Of a stretch of 64,000 bases of DNA, positions 20,823 through 31,971 are shown one piece after another. The notes beneath the pieces are model-generated. The model was not told where the DNA came from. It was given only the letters and a program-made list of their open reading frames with translations, and made no database searches. Positions within the stretch are counted from its first letter, which is position 1, and every line of letters begins with the position of its first letter. Origin of the DNA: Arabidopsis thaliana (lineage: Eukaryota; Streptophyta; Magnoliopsida; Brassicales; Brassicaceae); contig NC_003076.8 in assembly GCF_000001735.4 (NCBI RefSeq), positions 10,602,001 to 10,666,000 of the forward strand. The letters are read 5' to 3'. A program made the position numbers and the translations under genes.

Positions 20823-20863
<41 letters not shown>
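20823..20863. repeat. (TA)n microsatellite
   Basis: An uninterrupted run of about 20 TA units lies upstream of the ATHILA ORF inside the Athila element. Confidence 0.95.
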
Positions 20864-20865
<2 letters not shown>

Positions 20866-20964
20866 TAAAAGAAAATCGGTTTTCGTTGGTTATGGGGCCA
20901 AACCGAAAGATTTCTAATTCAATTTGAGTGAACCGACAAAAGTCAAGAGTTGACTTACCTGGGC

Positions 20965-21130
20965 CTTGAAAACCAATCGAGCGATTGCTTGGTCGATTAG
21001 AAAATCGACGGATTTGCGGACATGAATGAGTCGACTGTCCAATCGACCAACTTGTCTATTGAATGCTCTATTGAGTGCTCGATTAGAAATCTGACGGACA
21101 CGCTGTTGTGTATTAGTTGATCGTTCAATG
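20965..21130. repeat. Internal TCGAC/GTCGA motif cluster of Athila
   Basis: Words such as CAATCGAGCGATTGCTTGGTCGATTAG, AATCGACGG, GAGTCGACTGTCCAATCGACC and TGTCGATTCG occur within about 165 bases. The same word family makes up the repeat block of the LTRs (16770-16990 and 27716-27790), in the opposite orientation in part. Confidence 0.6.
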
Positions 21131-21329
21131 GATCATGTCGATTCGCTTGCCCAGAAATGGTTTTGCTTGCCCATCTTGATATGAAATTTTCCAAATACTT
21201 TCGTGAAACTTTATCAAACCAAAAGCACACAAAAACACACAGATAAAATAAAATATTTACAAGGATACCATGGGATTGCCTCCCACGTGCGCTTGTTTAA
21301 AGTCACTAAGCTTGACGTTTCCACACAAA

Positions 21330-22792
21330 TTAGGCGGTTTGAGGTTCCAAGAGAGAAACCGTAGTTTCCTCCTCAACGTGTTCATTTGCCAAGTAAGACT
21401 TCAAGCGTTGACCATTCACAACAAATTCTCCTCCCGTTTTGTTCCACAATACCAAAGCGCCATAGGGTCTAACTTCCTTAATCTTGAATGGACCCGACCA
21501 ACGAGATTTGAGCTTTCTCGAAAATAGTCTCAAGCGAGAATTGAACAACAACACTTGATCACCTACTTTAAAGTCTATTGGAACGATCTTTTTATCGTGA
21601 AATGCCTTAGTCCTCTCTTTGTAGATTTTGGAGTTCTAATAAGTTTCAAGGTGGATTTCATCAAGGTCATTCAATTGAATCAACCGCTTTTCCTCGGCGG
21701 TTTTGATATCAAAATTCAAAAGCTTTATTGCCCACAAAGCCTATACTCGAGCTCAACCAGCAAGTGGCATGATTTTCTGCAGAGAAGATTGAACGGAGCA
21801 GTACCTATCGGAGTCTTAAAGGCGGTTCTATATGCCCACAATGCATCATCAAGTTTTACCGACCATTCTTTTCTTGTAGTCCCAACCGTCTTCTCTAGAA
21901 TAGGTTTGATTTCCCGGTTAGAAATCTCACCTTGACCACTTGTTTGCGGGTGATAAGGCGTAGTGACCTTGTGCTTCACTCCGTACTTCTTAAGTAAGCT
22001 CTCAAAGACCTTGTTGATGAAATGCTTCCCTCCATCACTTATGACCACTCTAGGGACACCAAATCTTGGGAATATTATTGTCTTGAATAGGTTCAACACA
22101 ACTTTTGCATCGTTGGTTGGACTAGCAATCGCCTCAACCCATTTTGACACATAATCAACCGCCACAAGTATGTAGCTATTTCCATATAAAGAAGGAAATG
22201 GTCCCATGAAATCTATTCCCCATACATCAAATATCTCAACCTCTAAAATAGGATTTTGGAGCATCTCATTCCGCCTACTAATGTTTCCTTTTCTTTGACA
22301 TGAATCGTACTTCGAAATGAACTCTTGTGCGTCTTTAAACATCGTTGGCCACCATAAACCCGCTTGTAGAACCTTGGAGACCGTCTTGAAAGTTGCAAAG
22401 TGACCTCCATAGCTTGAACCGTGGCAATGGAGCAAAATTCCTTCTTCTTCTTCTTTCGAGACACGTCTGACACATCTTCTATAGATCTTATCTTTACATA
22501 AGGTGTAAAGAAATGGTTCATCCCAATAGAAGCGGTTTATATCTTTCAAGAGCTTCTTCCTTTCATAACTAGTCAAATTCGGCGGTTCTTTTCCACATGC
22601 CAAATAGTTAGCATAATCCGCATACCATGGACAATTTTCTTTCAATCTCTTGACTTCCTCAAGTTTCATATAGGTCTCATGACTTGCATCCAAAAGCCGA
22701 ATTGCCAATAGTTGCTCCTCGGGAAGAGAGTCATCGATTGGTATATCATTGTCAATCCTCAACTGAGAAATGATCCATAACACCATTCTCAA
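21330..22792 (-). pseudogene. Athila integrase pseudogene
   Basis: The main frame (22792-21725, 355 residues) holds the HHCC zinc-binding region ([13 protein letters not shown], then CQRKG) and the catalytic core with Asp in WGIDFMGPF, Asp in VISDGGKHF and Glu in [10 protein letters not shown], so the DDE triad is present. After [12 protein letters not shown] the frame ends. The C-terminal part reappears in another frame at 21554-21330 with the GPF motif (KLKSRWSGPFKIKEV). At least one frameshift separates core and C-terminus. Integrase inserts the cDNA into the host genome; this copy is broken. Confidence 0.88.
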
Positions 22793-24343
22793 TCCCTTTT
22801 TTTGTCTTTAATTTCCAAGTTAAATTCTTGTAGAAACAAAATCCATCTCAAAAGCCTTGGTTTTGCATCGTTCTTTGCCAATAGATGCCTTAATGCCGCA
22901 TGATCCGTGTGAACTATCACCTTAGAACCAACCAAGTATGATCTAAACTTCTCAAATGCAAACACTATAGCAAGGAGCTCTTTTTCGGTGGGTGGCATAC
23001 TTAACTTGTGCATCAGAAAGAGTCCTACTTGCAATAGATGACATGAAACTTCTTATCCTTTCTTTGACCAAGAGCCGCTCCAACCGCATAGTTAGCATCA
23101 CACATGATCTCAAATGGTAGGTTCTAATCAAGTGCTTGCACTATCGGGGCGCTAACTAACTCTTTCTTTATCTTCTTGAAAGCTTCTAGACATTTCTCAT
23201 CAAACACAAAAGCAACTTCTTTACACAATAGTCTTGTAAGTGGTCTTGCTATTTTGGAGAAGTCTTTGATGAATCTTCTATAAAACCCGGCATGGCCCAA
23301 AAAACTTCTTATCCCCTTAACCAAATTTGGCGGTGGTAGATTGGTCATCACATCAATCTTAGCTCTATCAACCTCTATACCCTTCTTGGAGATCTTGTGA
23401 CCCAATACTATCCAACCTTAACCATGAAGTGGCACTTTTCCCAATTCAACACAAGATTAGCCTGTTCACAACGTTTCAAGACCTTACACAAATTAGAAAG
23501 ACAAGAAGCAAAAGAGTTTCCATAGACGGAGAATTCATCCATAAAAACTTCAACCACATTTTCAGTTAGATCCGAGAATATAGACATCATGCATCTTTGA
23601 AATGTAGCGGGAGCATTACACAAACCAAATGGCATTCTTATATATGCAAATGTACCAAAAGGGCATGTGAAAGTTGTTTTCTCATGGTCATTTGGATGAA
23701 TCGGGATTTGAAAGAATCCCAATATCCATCTAGAAAACAATAGTGGGTGTGATTAGCTAACCTCTCAAGCATTCGATCAATAAACGGTAAAGGGAAATGA
23801 TATTTCCTAGAAGTGGCATTCAATTATACACATCCTATGTCCCGTTATTGTTTTAGTTGGGATCAACTCGTCATTATCATTCTTTACAACAGTGACTCCA
23901 CCCTTCTTTGGGACCACATGAACCGGAGAAACCCATGTGCTATCCGAGATCGGGTAAATTATTCCCGCATCCAAGAGTTTGAGGATCTCTTTCTGTACTA
24001 CATCTCTAAGGTTAGAATTTAACCGCTTTTGATGTTCAACGGAAGTCATTGACTCATTCTCAAGATGGATCCTATGCACACAAAGAGTTTTTGATATTCC
24101 TTTAATATCACTAAGAGAATAACCAATAGCTTTTCTATACTTTTTCAATTCTTCTATTAAGGTGGAGACCTCTAAGTTACTAAGCTCCTCATTAATTATA
24201 ATCGGATAAGTAGAGTTTGTTCCAAGAAATGCGTACCTTAGCCCCTTGGGAAGAGGTTTTAGTTCCACCTTTGGAGCCTTGAGTTCACTCCAATCTCCAT
24301 CAATGTGAGACTTACCATTGTTAGTTTCCTCCTTGTTGGTCAC
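22789..24343 (-). pseudogene. Athila reverse transcriptase and RNase H pseudogene
   Basis: Pieces in order: 24343-23807 (leader and first RT blocks, WVSPVHVVPKKGG); 23823-23408 with PFGLCNAPATFQRCM and the catalytic box FMDEFSVYG; 23405-23124 (thumb/connection, RSFLGHAGFYRRFIKDF); 23034-22789 (RNase [20 protein letters not shown] and [12 protein letters not shown]). The family has two Asp in the catalytic box and the second is Glu here (GAA). Several frame changes and stops lie between pieces, so no polyprotein can be made. Confidence 0.88.
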
Positions 24344-24663
24344 CTCTTCAATTTAAACAACACTAATCTCATGACTACCTTCTTTCAACAAAGGAAGGTT
24401 CCATCTTCATTAGAAGACTTGTGAGAATCAAGTATCTTCTCATAACCCTCACTATCACTTTCAAGTAACCAAAACTCTCCTTATTTTATAGTCAAAGTAC
24501 TATGAAGTGCATCCTCCATTGCTAGCTCTTCCAAAAGCTCATCCGCTAAAGCTTCCATCTCTTCAATATAGAATACTTGGCCTTCAATGGTAGGCTTCTT
24601 CATCACTTTGTTAATATCAAAGGTTAATACCTCCTAACCCAAGTTCAAATTAATCTTTCCTCT

Positions 24664-25440
24664 TCACACATCAATCATTACTCCCGTGGTTCTCAAGAAT
24701 GGGCGTCCTAAGATAAGTGGGTCTTTTGGTTCCTCATCCATCTCAAGGACCACAAAGTCCATTGGTATCTCAAAATGACCAATTATCACGGGAAGATCCT
24801 TAAGCAAACCAACCGGAGTTCTAATAGAACGGTCCGCAAGGACAAGTGAGATTCTACAATCTTTATATCTTGTGAAGTATAAGTGTTTGGCAATCAAAAG
24901 AGGCATCAAGCTAACACTAGCACCAAGATCACACAAGCAATGGTCAAAAGATAAAGGACCAAGAGCACATGGAAGTGTAAAGCTACCTGGATCATCAAGC
25001 TTCTTTGCTACAATCTTGTTTTGGATGATAGTGCTACAATCATGAGTCAAAAGGACCATACCTTGCAATGTTTTCTTCTTTTCTACAACCTCATCTTTAA
25101 GAAACTTGTTGTAAGTCGGGTTTAACAAGAACACATCTATGATAGGCATGGTGATAGTAACTTCTTTCATTTGCTCATCAAACATTGCTCTATACTTCTC
25201 TATTTGTTGCTTCTTGAAACGATCCACGAATGGTAACTTTGGTTCATAAGGTGGAGGCACAAATAGAGTCTCTTTCTTAGAAAAACTTTTATCCTTCGTG
25301 GAGATTTCTACTTGGGTTTTGTCTTCTTTAGACTCTTCAACAATTTTACCCTTCTCTTTGTCAATAATACACTTTTCAACATCAATCTCTTCTTGACAAA
25401 CTTTCTCATTCAATACCTCCTCTTCATCAATCTCACTCAC
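24664..25440 (-). pseudogene. Athila aspartic protease region
   Basis: The 258-residue frame has a charged linker (KEKGKIVEESKEDK), then FKKQQIEKYRAMFDEQM, and the protease motif CDLGASVSLMP with the catalytic Asp followed by LGAS. ADRSIRTPVGLLKDLPVIIG and DPLILGRPFLRTTGVMIDV follow. This is the retropepsin-like domain that cleaves the Gag-Pol precursor. The frame stops at 24664, and further diverged coding sequence lies between it and the reverse transcriptase (24344-24663). Confidence 0.85.
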
Positions 25441-25922
25441 AACCTCCTTTTGTTTAGGCTCAATGTCTCTATTGAGCTCTCCACTCGGAAACTCTTTACC
25501 ACTATTAAGGGTTATAGCATTTATATACTCTTTCGGATTTGGTTCCGGTTTACCCGATAAGTTCTCATTAGCCGCTTGGAAGTGGATGAGGATTGGCTAA
25601 AAACATGGCATTCAAACGCTTTATTTTGGCATTGAGCTCACCATAAATGTCATCAACCTTGGTGTGCATTCCTTTCATTTGCGTGGCAAGATTGAATGCT
25701 CCACTTCCTTGCCCTTCTAGAATTTTTCTAAGAAGAGTGTTTGTATCATCCGCTTGAGGTGGAGGATTCGATGAACTCCCTTGGTGTTGGTTGTGGTGGT
25801 AGGCTTGAGGCTTTGTTTGGAAGTTCCCTTGGGGTTTAGGTTGATAGTTGGGTTATTGTGTGAAACCAGGAGGTTTTATGGGTGGGTACCTTTGATCTTG
25901 TGGGTTCTCCACATTAGTGCTC

Positions 25923-26934
25923 CTATATGAAAGGTTGGGATGTCCTATAGTTGGGGTTGAATTTGTTGTACCCTTGTCCACTAACATAGTTTACCTCATC
26001 TTGTCCCTCTACACAGCCTTCCATGTGTTCTTGATACCCTTGGTAGACATCACTCTTGGATACAAAATGGATCGGTTTTTGATTTGCAAGAATCATCTTA
26101 TCTATCTTTTCATTCAAAGCTTTGATCTCTTTGTGGTGTAGATCGCTCATCTCATTACTTTCTCTTGGAGTGCGGCCATAATCTTCACCATAATTACCAT
26201 CACTTTGAGCTAGATTCTCTACCAAAGATAAACCATCATCAATATCTTGGCTCAAGAAGTTTCCATTACTTGTCGTGTCCAACAACATGCGAAATTTAGG
26301 GAGAACTCCTTTATACAAGGTACTTAGTATAGACTCCTTAGAGAAACCATGAGGAGGACATTGAATTTTGTATCCCTGGCCTGGCTACCTTTCCCCTATC
26401 CCTTATGATTAAATTGAACTCTTCCAAAGCTTCAAAAAACCTTTCATTGCTCTTTTGAGTGAAGATAGATATCTCATTTCTCAACCTTGTCGTTCTTGTT
26501 GTGGAGAAGAACTTTGAAAGGAAGGCTCTTTTGCATTGATCCCAAGAGGTGATGGAGCCTTGAGGTAGATTCTTCTCCCAAATACGAGCTCGGTCTTCAA
26601 GAGAAAACAGGAAGAGTATAAGTTTGAATGCATCTTCCGAGATCCCATTGATTTTCACCGTGCTATACAACATATAAAATTGGTTTAGATGATCCAAAAG
26701 GTCCTCTATTGATAAACCATGGAACTTAGAGCTTTGAACCATGTTGATGAGGCTTGATTTAATCTCAAAGTTGTTGTTCTCAACCGGAGGAGTTTGAATA
26801 CCGTTTCTATTTCCACGGATGTTTGACTCATCAAAGGCTTCAATTGGTTGATGAGCTCTTGGTGGATGTTGTGGCATATGACCATCCCCATTAGCTTGGC
26901 CATTTATTATGGCCTTCAAGTCCGGGTTCATACA
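25923..26934 (-). pseudogene. Athila gag pseudogene
   Basis: The frame at 26931-26338 begins [15 protein letters not shown] and carries the Retrotrans_gag pattern: [38 protein letters not shown] and [15 protein letters not shown], then [20 protein letters not shown]. It ends with a frameshift near 26338, and the protein continues in another frame at 26318-25923 (LYKGVLPKFRMLLDTTSNG). No CCHC zinc knuckle is visible. Gag would form the particle that packages the RNA. Confidence 0.85.
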
Positions 26935-27173
26935 TGACGCCTAACCAAGCAAGGTGTTCAAGTCTTTCTTGTTCTCTTCTTGCTCTAACATTTTCTCTTT
27001 CAAACTGGCGGATTTCGCTAATCTCTTCTATTAAATTTGCTCGGCCGTGACTTCGTAGGTTCATATACACCTATAAGACAAGAGCAAATATCAAGTATAA
27101 AGGATTAGTAATGAAAGTAAAAGGCTTAGTCTCAAGCAAATATGAAATCCTAAAGGCTAATAAATATTGCAAA

Positions 27174-27188
27174 CCGGCAACGGCGCCA
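27174..27188 (-). other. Athila primer-binding site (tRNA-Asp type)
   Basis: On the minus strand the sequence TGGCGCCGTTGCCGG lies 3 bases inside the 5' LTR. It is complementary to the 3' end of plant tRNA-Asp, the primer reported for Athila elements. The second Athila-type element has a similar site at 62673-62685. Confidence 0.85.
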
Positions 27189-27191
27189 AAT

Positions 27192-28018
27192 TGATGTAGC
27201 ATTTTATTCAATTGTTTATCGAACCACAATTTGCAATCAATCAACTCACCAAGATACACACAATTGCTTAATCTAAGCTAACAGATGATTTGAGTATTCT
27301 AAATCTTAATAACCATGCATTATCAAGCAAACAATGCAAAACAAAGTAAAAGAAACCAAGAAACAAAAGACTAACAAGTTTCGAAAGTAAACAAAGCGGG
27401 AAATTAACAAATTACTAAGTGATAACTAAAGACGAATTCTCGGGTTAAGGCAATCGATTAGAAATGATAAACAGATGGATTATGGAGCATCAAACAACTT
27501 CTAACAAGCAATGATCCTTAGGCCATAGAACACTAAGCAAGACTAACACATTTCCATGATATTAATCCCTTTATTAATCAATCAATCATCAACAATTTCC
27601 AAAGGCAATCAAATGATCAATAAGCATAAATGACAAGTCTATCTAGCCACTAATCACCCTAATCAACAATTTTCAAAGGTAAGGTATGAAAAGCACTTAA
27701 AGGTAAGGTCCTTACCAATCGCCCATTTTGGTAGATTCAAATTTCCTCTGGAGCTCTGGTCCTGACCAATCGACCAAGCAATCGACCACTTGATCTATTG
27801 TTCTACACTTCTCCTCTTTGGTCACTTTGCATTCTCTTAGCTCCTTTGTTTGCTCCATTTGCTTCCAAGACTCTAAACTCCACTCATGTACCTAAGAAAA
27901 CCAAATGCAAATGCAAATGCAAATGCAAATGCAATACTATATGCCAAAATATGAATTCAAAGCAACAAAAAATTTAAGAGAAAAGAGGTTTTAAAACAAC
28001 CAAAAACACTAGATATCA
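27192..28018 (-). repeat. Athila 5' LTR, 827 bp with internal deletion
   Basis: It begins TGATGTAGC and ends ACTAGATATCA. It aligns with the other LTR at both ends but jumps from the AAAGCACTTAAAGGTAAGG region (about 27700) straight to the last TCGACC-type repeats (about 27716), losing about 580 bases. The word GGTAAGGT flanks the junction (AAAGGTAAGGTATG and AAAGGTAAGGTCC), which suggests deletion between short repeats. Confidence 0.9.
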
Positions 28019-28890
28019 GTGATTAAAGCTAAATATTATCCTAGAGGTACACTTTTGGAAGGAAGCACAGCTCGGCCGCAGACCGAGTCATGAGTGGAGA
28101 AGCATATATCAAGGTACTTTTCTTATTAAACAAGGTCTAAAATGGCAAGTAGGTGATGGGAATACCATACGAATATGGCATGATCAATGGCTGGATAATC
28201 CGGCAAGACCAAACTTGACAAACTACTAGTACTAAACCATATTTAAAAGTGGTAGGACTTATGTTGTCGTATTCCAACCAATGGGATGAGTAGAAGTTGC
28301 AGGCGATGATCCATCCAGAAGATATCTTTTACATTTGGAGGATGAGACCCAAGCTCGTGTCAACTCTTGTATATTCAGGCATTATTTGCCCTAAAAGACA
28401 AGAGCCAAGTCTTTCCTTTTATTGGATGGCGCATATGGAAAGCCAAGAATGATTTATTTTTCAATAACAATAGATTGCTCTTATTGATTTACGAATGTGG
28501 AAGGAGGCAAATCCTTCTTGTCCCTCGCATGCTAACCCGAAGGACCTAACCAAAATGAATAACCCTACCTCTTTTCAGGAAGTGCTTCGTCAAACCCCCT
28601 CTCACTGCTGTTATACAGATGCCTCGTGGACTAGCCCTAAAAGCAAAGTGGCAATTGGATGGACTTTACACGACTCAAGTGGAAGATACATCCTCAAAGG
28701 CTTTGCCTCGGTAGAACCCACCGAGACTCAAGAATTGAAATAGATATATATTACACGACTCAAGTCAAAGATACATTTCCAACTGGCTGAGGAAGACTCA
28801 AGAAAGAGATACATATTACTTATTCCTATGAAGTTAAATGTATTTTCATTGATGTTTAAAGGTATGAATATTTTTCTTTAAAAAAAAGTG
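28019..28890 (+). pseudogene. LINE 3' part: connection and RNase H, continuing from 15793
   Basis: After the second GTGAT the LINE resumes: VIKAKYYPRGTLLEGS continues RILKDTNYVLS from before the Athila insertion. A degraded WQVGDGNTIRIWHDQWLDN-like stretch follows with frame breaks. At 28495-28743 is the RVT_3-type RNase H start (CCYTDASWTSPKSKVAIGW with catalytic Asp, and a late Glu in ETQELK), ended by a stop. A short A-run near 28880 may be the 3' end. Confidence 0.75.
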
Positions 28891-30240
28891 GAATAGAATG
28901 GACTATTCTTAATTAATGGTACCTATATAAGAGTGGTGTCGCGGTCGCACCTATGAGAATTGAAATGGCTAAATTCTCTAGAGCTCTCACGAAGTCGGGA
29001 TATGTTCAAGACCAAAATGAACACAACCGTATAAACATGAAATGAGCTAATAATTTATGTGTTTCACTTATTGTCTCGGTTTACTATCAAACGTGGTTAG
29101 TTCAAGACAAGAATTCACTACCCACAAAGTAAGTCTGATAAATGTTTACTAGGAAAGATTCAAGTCTAAAAAACACTTTTACCGATGCATATTGATTCTA
29201 TTTTCTCAGATATTGTGGAGCTTATTTTCTATTCAAATGTAGGGTATTATTGAGTTTGAATAAGAAAATTTGGGGTATTGTTGGAGTTTATTATATAAAA
29301 ACAGACTGTTATTTATATAAAGATATTGTATACATAAATATATATATATATATATACATTAAAAAGTTACAAATTATTTACATAACTAGACCACTAGTTA
29401 TGTAAACTACTAAACACCTCTTCAAGAGAGATGTGTCGATTAAGAAAAAGGCACATATACGATTGGTTGTCAAAAGCATCGCTTAAGTCAATAGCATCGT
29501 TTGAGTCATTATATAAAGACATTACAACATAGAGGAAGAGAACGATAGAAAATTTTTCTTCTTCTCCAAAATCAATTTCTGAGAAACTCAAAGTAAGTTT
29601 GTTAGAATTCGTGTAAGGTATTAATACAGAAATTGATAGTTGTATCCTACAAGATAGACGCCCATAGAATCTACTTACACCATAGTAGGGGCAAAATTTT
29701 GTCTAAGGAGATTACGATATCGCAAGCCTTTATAACCGTACGTTCATTTACGTAAGAAGAAGAGATCACAAGTAAATTATTGTTTTGTAAGAATCGTGTA
29801 TTAATTCAATAAACAAAAACGTAAAAACGTAGTTATATAGATGTGTGGTGATTTGCATCTATAATTCTGAGACAGCAACTTGTTGATATTTTTATAATTG
29901 ATTGATCATACCAGCATGTTAGTAAGATCTACAAAAATATATAGATTTGAAGGAGAAACAAAGAAGAAGGTAACGAGAAGGTTGTAGGCAAGATTTGAAG
30001 CAATGTAGGCAAATTTATCGTCACATAATAGTTTTGTGTGATCATTTAGAACTGGTATGTAAAAAAACAAAAATTGATTCAACCAATACACCCACCATAT
30101 TAGGATACTTAGCTTTCGTACTACTTAATTCTACTTACATTGAGATCTTGAGTTAGTTTTAGATTTTTATGAGATAACTATTTTACCAATGTGCATGCAT
30201 TCTTAAATCCATTAAGGCAAATCTTTAAATTTTTGTTTAT
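28891..30240. other. Intergenic, mostly unassigned
   Basis: A copy of the 85-base repeat from 11647 lies at 29279-29362, next to a short TA run. Minus-strand open frames at 29394-29591 and 29906-30091 match no family I recognise and have no supporting context. Nothing else can be supported. Confidence 0.4.
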
Positions 30241-30244
30241 CCAA

Positions 30245-31936
30245 CTACTAGTCGCGAAGGGACAATCGTTCCCACCGAAAACCCTCTCTTCTCTCTCCTC
30301 AACTCAGATCGTAGATCTACTTTTTTTCTCTTCTTTCTTTTTCAATTAAAGATCTTCATCGTCGCTTGATGGGTTGGAGGGTGAAACGGTGGTGAGCTTC
30401 TTTCTTCTCCGATGGTGTGAGGTGTGGTTTGGTCCAGGCTCATTGCTTGACGGTGGCTCTCCTTCACGGTGGCCTGAAAATTGGTTCCTTTGTTCTGCTA
30501 GTTATTGACAACAGCGGATTGGTTCTTGTTATTACGGTTTGGCGATTTGTGATTGTACCTCCGGCGAGTAGCGGAAGTTGAGTTTTTGGATCGGTGGGTT
30601 TCACCACTTTGTGAAGAGGTTAACGGTGGCTCCTTGGCTGGAGCCTAGATGGCTAGTTTTGGGTGATCTTTGGCCGGATCTCGGTAGTTGATGGATTGTT
30701 TGAGCCGGTGTCCATCAGCTTCCGCCGTTATTGGCTTCCTCTTTGCCGGATATGAAGATTGGTTTAGCTTTTGAAGTAGTTTATGGGAGATTGTCGAGGC
30801 AAACTGTTGGGGTCGGATTTGACCCAGGATAGCGAGCCGACCACACCGCCTCGGGAACCATCGATGAATTAACCCGAACCGGACCAAAACACCTCGGAGT
30901 TCTCGTCAAGAATCCATACCGAGGCGATATCGAGAACGCTTCGGGCAGTCTCATAAAGTGATCCCCCGACCCGACCTCGGAACGCCTCGGGAATAAGACT
31001 TGGAAAATCATCCCGAGGCGGGCTCCAAAACACCTCGGGAGCCTGCCTTCAAATACCGCAGACCAAGCATCTCGATCATGACTCGAGGCCAACTTAATCA
31101 CGGCTCGGAACGATCTCGTTTTAGACTTCGAAAGACTTAGCCGATGTAAGTTCAAAACACTTCATCTCCGAAAACCCCGGAAGAGATAATCTTCGAAGAT
31201 ATCACCGGGTACAAAAATCCCAGAATCTTCGGAGGATAAAGACAATCTCTTTCAACGAGATAAAGATAAAGAGGTGATATTCTCGGACCCTATAAAAAGG
31301 ACCTTAGAGAACAAACAAAGGGGCACGCACAAAAACGCTCTCAACTTCAGGCTATCAAAAACGCTCTGACTTTGAAGGCAAAAACACCTATTTCTCATAC
31401 TCTATCACACTTGTACGATAAAACCATTACTTTCTCATTAATAAAATCAAGAACACCGTCCGCGGTAATTGAGAATTCTGTTGTTCTTTGAGAATCTCAC
31501 AAAGATCCGTTCTTTGAAGAAACCCTTAAAACAAATTCTATTGTGCGAGTTTTGACTCTCACAGAGGTAAGGGTTAGTTTTGATGTCTCTCTTCTTGCTA
31601 GGTTTGGGAGAAGAGGTCATGGGTCTGAGATGTGGCGGATCTACTTTTCCTGATTGGAAAGTTCTGGGTTCGGTATGTTCTCGACAACAGTTTGCGACCG
31701 GATTTACTAGCTTCGATCAAAATCCTGATGTTGTGATCTTGTCCGCAAAGGAATCTTGTTAGCATCGAATATGGAAAGTGAGATTCGTGTTTTCCGGTGT
31801 ACTGCCTTCTTCAGATTTTACTGCGCTTGTTTTTTCCGTTTTAGGCCGCTTCGTTTTTGTATCTGTGTAATCTCTTACGGCCCATCAGCCAAAGCCTAAT
31901 TCGGGAAGTAATAATATATATATATATTAAAAAAAA
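30245..31936 (+). mobile_element. Non-coding retroposon with poly-A, possibly Sadhu-like
   Basis: Two pieces, about 30245-30804 and 31564-31936, flank an LTR and together give about 930 bases. The left piece starts near a CTCTTCTCTCTCC tract and is rich in GGTGG and CGG words. The right piece ends in TA repeats and a run of 16 As. No long coding frame crosses the rejoined pieces. Length, poly-A end and lack of coding recall Sadhu elements of Arabidopsis, but I cannot compare sequences, so the family is tentative. Flanking target duplications were not found. Confidence 0.4.
30805..31563 (+). repeat. Solo LTR, 759 bp, with repeated CCTCGG/CCGAGG words
   Basis: It starts TGTTGGGGTCGGATTTGACC and ends TTTGACTCTCACA. 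CTATAAAAAGGACC at about 31290 looks like the TATA box, and AATAAAATC at 31439 fits a polyadenylation signal, giving plus orientation. Between 30850 and 31060, CCTCGG or its complement occurs about ten times. There is no primer site or coding region, so this is a solo LTR. GAGGC (30796-30800) and GAGGT (31564-31568) are a near-match but the left one is four bases away from the LTR edge, so the target duplication is unresolved. Confidence 0.65.
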
Positions 31937-31971
31937 AAAAAAAATCTCATGTATTAAAATTGATGTACTTG

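Larger units (their letters stand above)
15794..28018 (-). mobile_element. Athila-type Ty3/gypsy retrotransposon inserted in a LINE
   Basis: The element is flanked by GTGAT (15789-15793 and 28019-28023). It begins TGATGTAGC and ends GATATCA, carries an LTR at each end, and reads leftward: 5' LTR, tRNA-Asp primer site, gag, protease, reverse transcriptase, RNase H, integrase, the ATHILA ORF in the position where env lies in retroviruses, a long non-coding stretch, polypurine tract, 3' LTR. This order, gag sequence and primer site are those of the Athila lineage. All genes but the ATHILA ORF are broken. The element split a LINE that was reading rightward. Confidence 0.92.

Noticed and set aside
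11649-29362. One large LTR element with LTRs at 11647 and 29279
   Set aside because: Only 85 bases match, with no primer site, polypurine tract or coding region of its own; reported only as a speculative finding.
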